A stretch of 35,642 nt of DNA. Source: Mycobacterium attenuatum (GTDB lineage Bacteria > Actinomycetota > Actinomycetes > Mycobacteriales > Mycobacteriaceae). The notes below the pieces were generated by a model that ran no database searches, was not told where the DNA came from, and saw only the letters and a program-made list of their open reading frames with translations. The position numbers were made by a program, and so were the translations under genes. The stretch spans positions 1 through 35,642 of the forward strand of contig NZ_UPHT01000183.1 in assembly GCF_900566085.1 (NCBI RefSeq), read 5' to 3'. Positions 1 to 6,833 of the stretch are shown here, piece by piece; position 1 is the stretch's first letter, and the number at the start of each line of letters is the position of its first letter.

Positions 1-41
1 TCGACGACGACAGCGGTGATGACCAGGCGAGCCTTCGACAT
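1..41 (-). CDS. IS481-family transposase, N-terminal 13 residues only (runs off left edge)
   Basis: Reading leftward from the ATG at 41, the minus strand gives MSKARLVITAVVV. This matches from memory the beginning of a common mycobacterial IS481-type DDE transposase. The frame is open to the window edge, so only the 5' end of the gene lies here and the element continues leftward. A pair of similar direct repeats, as expected for a transposase-binding IS end, follows at 74-111. The call rests on 13 residues plus the adjacent repeats, so it is plausible rather than proven. Confidence 0.55.
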   Translation of the reverse strand, partial: MSKARLVITAVVV

Positions 42-73
42 CCACTGAACGTCGCTGCCGTCAAGCTATTCCG

Positions 74-111
74 ATGTCTTGACACACCCCATTCGTATGT
101 CCTGACGCACC
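74..111. mobile_element. Probable IS481-type element end: two 15-bp direct repeats, 23-bp period
   Basis: ATGTCTTGACACACC at 74-88 and ATGTCCTGACGCACC at 97-111 differ at two positions and lie just upstream of the transposase start at 41. Repeated TCYTGACRCACC blocks at the terminus are what I recall for this IS481 subgroup. The exact element boundary, probably 111-120, and any target duplication cannot be fixed because the other end lies outside the window. Confidence 0.45.
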
Positions 112-137
112 ACACCGCCACCCCGACAGAGGTCAGC

Positions 138-413
138 GTGGGTTTCCTACGTTCGGAAGCTGCCTCTTCTCTTGTCGTACCGCCTTTGCATGACCCCTAT
201 CACAATCCGAGCACATCGCCGAGCCCGTTGACCGCGGCGCGGGCGGCGTTCAATGTCTCATTGCCGACAGACGAGTCGGGTCTGAAATTTATGCCGCTAC
301 TTGGCCGATGCGTCGAGGGCCGCCGTCAGAGCACGGCGGAAGTTCAGCAGCGGATGGATGAATTACTACATCTGATTGAGGGCTCCTCCGAGTCAGCTTC
401 CAACGCCCCCTAG
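138..413 (+). CDS. Small hypothetical ORF beside the IS end, possibly a gene remnant
   Basis: This is a 91-residue frame starting at GTG 138. No family is recognised. The second half (QSTAEVQQRMDELLHLIEG) could form an amphipathic helix and looks more protein-like than a random frame, while the first third is low-complexity. The frame is also open upstream into the IS end, so it may be the 3' tail of a gene interrupted by the element. There is no convincing ribosome binding site. The stop codon falls within the 10-bp tandem repeat at 406-435. Confidence 0.2.
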   Translation: MGFLRSEAASSLVVPPLHDPYHNPSTSPSPLTAARAAFNVSLPTDESGLKFMPLLGRCVEGRRQSTAEVQQRMDELLHLIEGSSESASNAP

Positions 414-435
414 GACCCCCTAGGACCCCCTAGAA
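406..435. repeat. Short tandem repeat, three 10-bp units of CCCCCTAGGA
   Basis: The units are 406-415, 416-425 and 426-435; the third ends in AA instead of GA. CCTAGG is itself palindromic. It spans the stop codon of the small frame at 138-413. No function is evident. Confidence 0.85.
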
Positions 436-797
436 CCGGGGCCGCGGGTTCCGTCTGCGGCGGGCGGATCACAGCCCAGCCGCCACGGCGGCGGCGGTGT
501 TGACTGCATGCACGGTCGCTGCTTGGTCGACTGTTGCGGTGCCATCCGTCCTGGAGGCAGTCGGCCCGGGTTCGCAGCGACCGGGCGGGCCTGGGCGACA
601 TGACAGCCTCGAAAGCGATGGCCGAGGCAAGTAAGCGGGCGTCGCGCCAGGTCAGCCCAGCCCGGGAGGCTGGTCTGCTCCTGCAGGACGGGGCCGAACG
701 CGGTGCTGCCGGTGGCGGTCTCGGGGACGCGGATGATCGAGGTCCAGCGCCGCGGTTCGGCGTCGGCGGAGTCAGCGGGTGGTGTGTATCTGATCAT
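420..797 (-). CDS. Hypothetical protein, possibly a degenerate fragment
   Basis: This 125-residue minus-strand frame starts at ATG 797. Its first 65 residues look like real protein (DAEPRRWTSIIRVPET, then PGWADLARRPLTCLGH). The rest is rich in Arg, Pro and Ser and looks like frameshifted or out-of-frame reading. No family is recognised. An overlapping plus-strand frame (534-833) has poorer composition and was not chosen. I read this as a short unknown protein or a remnant with a frameshift after about residue 65. There is no strong ribosome binding site. Confidence 0.25.
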   Translation of the reverse strand: MIRYTPPADSADAEPRRWTSIIRVPETATGSTAFGPVLQEQTSLPGWADLARRPLTCLGHRFRGCHVAQARPVAANPGRLPPGRMAPQQSTKQRPCMQSTPPPPWRLGCDPPAADGTRGPGSRGS

Positions 798-829
798 GAC
801 CCGAGTTCAACGCCAGCTAATTCGAAAGG

Positions 830-1450
830 CTAAGGGGCGCAATTGATTAGCAACTGCGCACACTTTGGGGGGCGGGTGCACGCAATGGCGTGCGTGGCAC
901 AGTTCCGGTGCCGCAGATGACGTGGTTGCGTTGTACTGCCCCTGCGGATACCCCTAGCAACTCGAATACCGGCGTGTCCGCAGTTGTTCCCGCACGTCCC
1001 GAAGTCCGTTTGAGCAGGCAATTCGGTACACGCTGGGAGATTAGCAAACACAGAGAATGAAGCTGTCGTTCGAGGATTGCTGCCCGGCCACCCATGCGGA
1101 ATTGTCGAACGCCGCACCAGTGTGGACATTCGATAAGAAACTGGCTGGCCAGGCCCAGTTCCGACTGGTGGCGATGTAACGACATCACGGTCGGCCGGTG
1201 CCGCGATGCGCGAACGTGTGCCCGCTGGCCGCCTGCCCTGACGACGTCGCTCAGCAGCTGAATGCTGGAGAGAGGCGGGCCAGGCGAGGGACAGCTGGCC
1301 GGCGGGCATCAGAGCCCGAATGCCGCCCGGAGCCCGTCATCAACTCGGCGCATGTCAAGCGCGAAGCGCGACAATTCTGCCTTGCCGACCGCCGCCCGGT
1401 CAGCGATGGGTCACGTCACGCCGCCTGCTTTGCTGACTGCGCGCCTGCCC
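830..1450. other. About 620 bp without a supportable gene
   Basis: Short frames exist on both strands (for example 847-1188 minus and 1198-1515 plus). None has a recognisable domain, a convincing start context or protein-like composition. The stretch separates IS-associated debris from the restriction-modification genes. It must contain the promoter of the methyltransferase at its right end. Confidence 0.5.
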
Positions 1451-1471
1451 GGTCATGTGGGTGGGTCTCGC

Positions 1472-1477
1472 TACTAT
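1472..1477 (+). promoter_or_regulatory. Putative -10 element for a leaderless methyltransferase mRNA
   Basis: TACTAT fits the mycobacterial -10 consensus TANNNT. It ends seven bases before the in-frame ATG at 1485, which would place the transcription start at or next to the start codon. No clear -35 or Shine-Dalgarno sequence is visible, as is common for leaderless mycobacterial genes. Confidence 0.45.
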
Positions 1478-1484
1478 CCGGCCT

Positions 1485-2369
1485 ATGGTGTCCAAAGGCC
1501 GGTTACAGCAGATGATCCGCGAAGGCGTGGTTCACGGCGACGCGGCCGACTTGATTCCCCGCCTTCCGGACGGAAGCGTCGACTTGTTCTTTACCTCGCC
1601 CCCCTACGCGGACGCCCGGGCCTACAGCCGCATCCACCCCGACCGCTATGTCGAGTGGTTTTTGCCCCACGCGGAGCGCATGAAGGCGGCTGCGGCCGAA
1701 ACCGGCAGCCTGGTCATCAACATCAAGAACCGAGTCGCCAATCGCGGCCCGCTCAAGGGGCAGCGTCACCCGTACGTCTACCAGCTCGTACTGGCGTTGC
1801 AGGAAATGGGCTGGCGTTGGATTGAGACCTACATCTGGGCCAAGCCGAACGCCGTCCCCGGGCGCTTCGGTCCTCGCACCAAGGACGCATTCGAGTACGT
1901 CTACCACTTCGCCCGCGGGCCGCGGCCTTATTTCGACCTCGATGCGGTCCGGGTGCCCTATAAGGCCGACGCCGCCGAGATTGCGCGCCGCAACCACGAT
2001 GCCAATGGGCGGCGTAACACTGCGGCGGGATTTGGCCGCGACCGGACCAAGACCTACCTTCGGGGCGGCGCCGACCCGGGCAACGTCGTCGCGGTGCCGC
2101 AGACCTACAACCAGCATCGCGGCGTCGCACACACCGCAGCGATGCCGGAGGGGTTGGCGGAGTTCTTCATCCGCTGTGCCAGCCCGAAGGGCGGCCTGGT
2201 AGTCGACCCCTTCGCGGGCAGCGGCACCACGGTGGTGGTGGCCCGCCGCTACGACCGGCAGGCGCTGGGGTTCGAACTGCACGAGGCGTTCGCGGCCGAG
2301 GCGCGACGCCGGATTGCTGCTGACTTGGCTGACGATCCCGCCGTGGTGCTTCGTGCGGTAGGCCAGTGA
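1485..2369 (+). CDS. Type II DNA methyltransferase (beta class, SPPY motif; probably N4-cytosine)
   Basis: A 294-residue protein that transfers a methyl group from S-adenosylmethionine to an exocyclic amino group of DNA. The catalytic motif IV is TSPPY at residues 37-41. The AdoMet-binding motif I is DPFAGSGTT at 241-249. This order (IV before I) defines the beta class, and SPPY rather than DPPY is typical of N4-cytosine enzymes, although some N6-adenine enzymes also carry it. I chose ATG 1485 over the longer ATG 1455 because residues before it are not family-like and a -10 element at 1472-1477 suggests leaderless initiation. Its stop overlaps the start of the endonuclease (GTGA, 2366-2369), so the two genes are translationally coupled and the methylase is made first. 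Target sequence unknown. Confidence 0.9.
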   Translation: MVSKGRLQQMIREGVVHGDAADLIPRLPDGSVDLFFTSPPYADARAYSRIHPDRYVEWFLPHAERMKAAAAETGSLVINIKNRVANRGPLKGQRHPYVYQLVLALQEMGWRWIETYIWAKPNAVPGRFGPRTKDAFEYVYHFARGPRPYFDLDAVRVPYKADAAEIARRNHDANGRRNTAAGFGRDRTKTYLRGGADPGNVVAVPQTYNQHRGVAHTAAMPEGLAEFFIRCASPKGGLVVDPFAGSGTTVVVARRYDRQALGFELHEAFAAEARRRIAADLADDPAVVLRAVGQ

Positions 2370-3475
2370 CCCCTTCCGAAGACACGGTTGCATCCGTGGT
2401 GGCGGCCGACACCTGGGACAAACGTGTCAACGAGGTGCGACTCATCCCGCAGCAACACGGTAAGTCGGCCCAGCCGGCCGTGTACGCCGCTGTTGCGCGG
2501 GAGCTGTACGTGCCCTTTCTCGCTCCGGATTTCGCCTTCGTGCACAACGCACCGTTCTACGACGAAGCGCACTTCAGTTGCGTCTACTCGGCCGCCGAGA
2601 AAGCCACCAACGGCTTCACGAAGGTTGACGTGGGAACCCTGGCGACGGTGTTGGAAGCAAACCCGCGCGTTCTTCTTGTGTTCCGTACCATCACCGGGCT
2701 GTTGAAGAACGAGCTCGCCTTGACGACGACAATGGTCGCCGAGCAGCTCGGCGAAACCAGTCCCGCCATCGCGGCCACCACCGTAGACGGAGCAGAAAAG
2801 CGGGGCAGCCGGCTCAGCCCAGCCCAGGCCCGGGTGCTCGCGCACACGATTGACCAGCTCATGCGCAAGGAGCTATTCACCGACGCACCGGCCGGGCTGC
2901 ATAGCAAGCAGGACAAGTTCGATACCCGCCAGGGCTGGGAATCCGTGCGACAGCTCGCGGCCGGCGGCGTACCGTACTCAGCGTTTCTGCACCAGCGTCA
3001 CTTCGGTGGTTCGTTCGGCCAAGTCACGAACGCGACGTCGGGTAAGAAGGGCGACCTGCTCGAGGACGAGGTCGAATCACTGTTCCAGGGCGCGGCCGTG
3101 CCATACCTACGTACCGGTAGTCACAATCAGGGTGACATCGCCCTACGTTTTGGCCTAACTGTCACGCCTGCACCGGATTTCGTGGTTTTCGACGCCTCGG
3201 AAACACTGCGCGCGATCTTGGAGTGCAAGGCCACTAACGATGGGGGAACCGCACGCGATAAGGCGACCCGGTTTCAACTGCTTCAAGCTGAAGGCATCAG
3301 GCTGGGTGGCGTGCCGGTGATCGCCGTACTCGGCGGCACCGGCTGGGCACGGGTCAACGACAGCTTGGGGCCTGTTCTCAAATACACCGACGGGCGGGTG
3401 TTCACCTTGGAGACGCTCGACCAGATGCTGACGGTGACGCCGTTTCCCCAGCTGACGGGTCTTGCCTCGGCCTGA
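2366..3475 (+). CDS. Type II restriction endonuclease, PD-(D/E)XK fold
   Basis: A 369-residue protein from GTG 2366, overlapping the methyltransferase by 4 bp. The likely catalytic core is P270-D271 (PDFVVFD), then E286-C-K288 (AILECKA), with an acidic helix before it (DLLEDEVESLF, about 230-240). This is the beta-strand / ExK arrangement of the PD-(D/E)XK nuclease fold. The spacing and the position directly after a beta-class methylase make a restriction enzyme the natural reading. The N-terminal 200 residues, mostly helical, presumably bind DNA or determine specificity; I recognise no named subfamily. It would cut unmethylated copies of the site modified by its partner. It ends in a convergent gap facing the WD40 gene. 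Confidence 0.8.
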   Translation: MTPSEDTVASVVAADTWDKRVNEVRLIPQQHGKSAQPAVYAAVARELYVPFLAPDFAFVHNAPFYDEAHFSCVYSAAEKATNGFTKVDVGTLATVLEANPRVLLVFRTITGLLKNELALTTTMVAEQLGETSPAIAATTVDGAEKRGSRLSPAQARVLAHTIDQLMRKELFTDAPAGLHSKQDKFDTRQGWESVRQLAAGGVPYSAFLHQRHFGGSFGQVTNATSGKKGDLLEDEVESLFQGAAVPYLRTGSHNQGDIALRFGLTVTPAPDFVVFDASETLRAILECKATNDGGTARDKATRFQLLQAEGIRLGGVPVIAVLGGTGWARVNDSLGPVLKYTDGRVFTLETLDQMLTVTPFPQLTGLASA

Positions 3476-3490
3476 AGCGCCTACGTTCCA

Positions 3491-3502
3491 CGGAGATCTC
3501 CG
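3491..3502. other. 12-bp perfect palindrome CGGAGATCTCCG
   Basis: This lies 15 bp after the endonuclease stop, in the 200-bp convergent gap before the WD40 gene. It is a perfect inverted repeat without a loop or a T-run, so it is a weak terminator candidate. It could also be a protein-binding site. Nothing else is visible in the gap. Confidence 0.4.
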
Positions 3503-3674
3503 AGAAGCGCCCCAATCCTGTTCCAGTAAAACAATATCCGCTTCTCCCGCTACGATGTTCGGTCAGCCCCGGTGCCGGCAACCGGAGCGGAGGCTGACGG
3601 CCCGTTGGTTTTGAACGCGCGAAACCTGCACCGATTGCGTGATTTTCTCGGCAACAAGCCGTGGCACCCCCCAG

Positions 3675-5987
3675 CTACCATTCGTAGTCGGTTTTGATCG
3701 GAAGTCCCGGGCAGGCTTCGAGGTAGTCGATGTCGGGTGACACCCAGGCCTGCCAGAGTCGGCGGCTCATATTGCTGGAGAGCTTGGCGCACAGTGCCGA
3801 TGCGGCGTCGGCATAGTTGAGCCACAGCCGTACGGTCCCGTCTTCACTGCCGGACACGAGAAATGTTCCGTCGGGGCTGAATGCCACGCTCGTTACGTCC
3901 GCCGTGTGGCCTCGGAGCGGAGCACCGACGGGTTGTCCCGTGTCGGCATCCCACAATCGCACGGTGTGGTCCCACGCGGTCGAGGCGATGCGCTTGCCGT
4001 CGGGGCTGAACGCCACACTCATCTCGTATAACAGCAAGCCCGGGTAACTCATCAAGGTCTTCGCCGTCATCGGCCGGCCGACGAGTTTGCCAGTCGCCGT
4101 GTCCCACAACCGCACCGTGGTGCCTGCGACGGTGTCTTCGTCGGCGGCGATCCGCCGGCCGTCCGGGCTGAACACGACGCTCTCGACACCTCTGCTTTCC
4201 GTACCGGCGACTGCCATCGGTCCACCGACTTGCCGGGCGGTCGTCGCATCCCACAAACGCACGCCGTCGCGACTGCCCGATGCGATACGCGTGCCGTCCG
4301 GGCTGAACGCGACGCCTTTCACTTCGGAACTGTGGCCGGTCATCGGGTCTCCGATCTGCCGGCCGGTAGCCACATCCCACAGCCGGACGGTCTGGTCGTT
4401 GCCGCCGGAGACGATCCTGGTGCCGTTCGGGCTGAATGCCACGATTCGCACTTCCCAGTTCTCCACCGGGGGGCCGACGGGTCGGCCAGTGCCCACGTCC
4501 AACACCTGGACCTTCCCGTCACCCATCGCGGCGATCCGCCTGCCGTCGCGGCTCAACGCCACGAATTCTCCGTACTCGGTGATCGGGGCGCGGATGGCTT
4601 GAGCCGTGGCCGGGTCCCACAGTGCGACGCCGTCACCGCCGGAGGCGATCCACCTGCCGTCGGGACTGACCGCCACGTTGACGTTCTTGACCCAGCCCGG
4701 GGGCGACGGACTCCAGCCGGGCGGGGTCAGCGACTGGCCCACGAGCGGGCCGGGTTCGGCACTCCATAGTCGGACGGTTCTATCCCCGCTGCCGGAGGCG
4801 ACCCGTTTGCCGTCGGGACTGAACGCCACGGTCCCGACCGTCCATCGGTGGCCCACCAGTGGGCGGCCGACGGGCTGGCCGGTGCCGGCATTCCACAACC
4901 GCACTGTGTTGTCCTGGCCGCCGGAGGCGATCCGCGTGCCGTCGGGACTGAACGCCACGCTGTACACGTTTCCGGTGTGGCCCGTCATCGCCGGTCCGAC
5001 CGCGTGGGTTGCCTCAGCGTCCCACAACTGGATGGTGCCGTCGCTGTTGGCGGTGGCGATCCGCGTGCCGTCAGGGCTGAATGCCACGCTGAGCACCGAG
5101 CCGCCGGTCGTTTGCTGACCGATCGGTTGACCGGTGGCCGCATCCCACACCCGCACTGTCTGGTCCTTGCTGCCGGAGCTGATCCGTGTGCCGTCGGGGC
5201 TGAATGCCAGGGCGACGACCGGACCCTGGTGCCCGGCCAGGGGCTTGCCGACGATTCGGCCGGTGTTGAGATCCCAAATCTGAATGGTGCCGTTATTGCC
5301 GCCGCACGCTATTCGCGAATTGTCCGGGCTGAACGCCACCTCAGCGCCATTGAGCTTCAGCGGGTCGCCGATCGGATGGCCGGTCTCGGCGTCCAATACC
5401 TGCCCGGTGTTTCGAAGGATGGCGACGGCCCGTGTGCCATCCGGGCTGACCACCGCAGTTCGGACACCGTCGAGGTGCACCCGTTCGCCGATTGCCCCGC
5501 CGGACTCGGCATTCCAGACAGACACGCCAAGGTCATCGCCCGCGACAATCCGCCGCCCATCGCGGCTGAACGCGACGCTGGTAACTGCATTGGGCGGCTG
5601 GAACGACGTTTCGATGATCTTCAGCGCCCGGTGGTTGTCCTCCAGCACACTGCGCAACGGACCGTCATCGGGCGATTGCGCAAGTCGCTGCGTCGTAACC
5701 AGTCCTTGAAAGGCTGTGACGTCGGATCCGATGCGGGTACGGGCCAGGATCGACTGGGCTTCGGCAGCCAGGCGAAGGCTGGTCGCCTGGCGAAGGTTCC
5801 GACTCGCCTCTCGCTTGGCCTGAAACGCCATGACGAAGCCGACAACTGCGGCGACCAGCGCGATGACGGAGGTTACCGCGAGCACGGTTACGAGCACCCG
5901 CGGGCGGCTGGACTCAGCAACCGCGGCCTGGTGCCCGGCGGAGCCCCGTTCGTCACCGGCGGCCGGGGGTTCGGTCGTGTCTTCCAC
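3675..5987 (-). CDS. Membrane-anchored WD40 protein with 14 repeats and a conserved Cys/Trp tail
   Basis: A 770-residue protein starting at GTG 5987, chosen because AGGAG lies seven bases upstream (complement of 5994-5998). Order: 30 hydrophilic residues, one transmembrane helix (about 31-54), a charged helical linker, then 14 WD40 repeats from about residue 134 (VAFSPDG...V.LWD..TG pattern), enough for two seven-bladed propellers. The C-terminus (about 732-770) is not WD40: it has LCAKL..NMSRR.W..WVSPDIDY..ACPGLPI and is shared with the WD40 protein at 6834. In mycobacteria such cores usually form the C-terminal half of STAND NTPases; here no NTPase domain precedes the helix, but the start looks genuine, so this is a stand-alone scaffold form. 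Partner and role unknown. Confidence 0.85.
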   Translation of the reverse strand: MEDTTEPPAAGDERGSAGHQAAVAESSRPRVLVTVLAVTSVIALVAAVVGFVMAFQAKREASRNLRQATSLRLAAEAQSILARTRIGSDVTAFQGLVTTQRLAQSPDDGPLRSVLEDNHRALKIIETSFQPPNAVTSVAFSRDGRRIVAGDDLGVSVWNAESGGAIGERVHLDGVRTAVVSPDGTRAVAILRNTGQVLDAETGHPIGDPLKLNGAEVAFSPDNSRIACGGNNGTIQIWDLNTGRIVGKPLAGHQGPVVALAFSPDGTRISSGSKDQTVRVWDAATGQPIGQQTTGGSVLSVAFSPDGTRIATANSDGTIQLWDAEATHAVGPAMTGHTGNVYSVAFSPDGTRIASGGQDNTVRLWNAGTGQPVGRPLVGHRWTVGTVAFSPDGKRVASGSGDRTVRLWSAEPGPLVGQSLTPPGWSPSPPGWVKNVNVAVSPDGRWIASGGDGVALWDPATAQAIRAPITEYGEFVALSRDGRRIAAMGDGKVQVLDVGTGRPVGPPVENWEVRIVAFSPNGTRIVSGGNDQTVRLWDVATGRQIGDPMTGHSSEVKGVAFSPDGTRIASGSRDGVRLWDATTARQVGGPMAVAGTESRGVESVVFSPDGRRIAADEDTVAGTTVRLWDTATGKLVGRPMTAKTLMSYPGLLLYEMSVAFSPDGKRIASTAWDHTVRLWDADTGQPVGAPLRGHTADVTSVAFSPDGTFLVSGSEDGTVRLWLNYADAASALCAKLSSNMSRRLWQAWVSPDIDYLEACPGLPIKTDYEW

Positions 5988-6268
5988 CGAAATCTCCTTT
6001 ACAGCAACGCCTTTGCAGTTTCGAAGACACCCGCTCTGGCCCTGTGCCTCCGCTATCGGCCCGGATCATGGGGCGATGCCAACGCTTTTCGATCCCGACT
6101 ACTCAGTGTCGGCGGTCGACGAGTTCTCCAAACAGAGCCTTTTGACCTTCTTATCGGCACCAATGGCCCCACCAATCACGCGAGGTGCCCCGCTGTGTCC
6201 AGATGGGCAGTGCTAAGCACCGGCCAGGCAAATGGCTTTTGGCTTTGCCATGCCCGACCTCGCGGTCT

Positions 6269-6745
6269 TCAACCGGGCAATGCCGAGCTGGACCCCCTGG
6301 AATGCCATTGCCACAAGCCGCCGACGTCGGGCGCCGGCAGGTTGTTGAGGCCAGATCCGCCTTCTACCAGGGCAATGAGCGGGCCGGGGTTGTTGGACCA
6401 TATCAAAGCGGCGATATCGCCTTCGGCCTTGCCGCGCGCGATCGAGCCAGCAGGTGTGCCGTCCGGTCGAGTCCAAGGCGTCGGCGTGGACTCCATTCCG
6501 GGGCACGTCACGGGTTTGAAGTGGTGGGAATGGTAAATGGACGAGACGAGGGTTCCCAGCGTGACGGTATCGCGAAAGAGGGTGTAGCGCGCGCTGGTTG
6601 GGCCGTTCGGCAACCAATTGCCGGAACATTCGATCATGGCTATCGCTCCGGAGTCTGCCAACGGCCCGTCGGCCGAATGGCACGAACCTTCGCTGTAGCC
6701 CGGCGGTAGTTTGCTCATCAGGACGGCCAGTGGCTCGGTATTTCG
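6269..6745 (-). pseudogene. Fragment of an extracellular sensor domain (Ser/Thr-kinase-associated type), 5' end lost
   Basis: The minus-strand frame reads NTEPLAVLMSKLPPGYSEGSC and continues through YTLF, CPGMESTPTPWTR and an ALIWSNNPGPL segment. From memory these are the landmarks of a secreted sensor domain found at the C-terminus of mycobacterial Ser/Thr kinases and related lipoproteins (LPPGY, then a Cys, YTLF, CPG..SP..W, then LVWT). The signal or membrane segment and any kinase are absent. The last residues after LWQWH look frameshifted. The ATG at 6718 is internal to the domain and is not a credible start. I call it a remnant; its missing 5' end coincides with the missing 5' end of the WD40 gene at 6834. 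Confidence 0.55.
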
Positions 6746-6833
6746 ACCCCGGAATGACGAAGCCGAAGTCCTGACCCGCCGCCGTGAGTGCTGACGCTGA
6801 CGCGTATGCCGACTTCGCCACAGCCGGCCAACG

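Noticed and set aside
847..1188. Minus-strand frame of 113 codons before the methyltransferase
   Set aside because: No start signal, no family, and its composition is not protein-like.
5988..6268. Plus-strand segment reading MPTLFDPDYSVSAVDEFSKQ as a possible gene start
   Set aside because: The frame closes after 46 codons at 6216, has no clear ribosome binding site, and no relative is recognised.
4848..6536. Long plus-strand frame (562 codons) opposite the WD40 gene
   Set aside because: It is antisense to the 14-repeat WD40 protein; its AVRAECHA and DPRAVGTE repeats are complements of the WD40 codons. The minus strand has the family, ribosome binding site and start.
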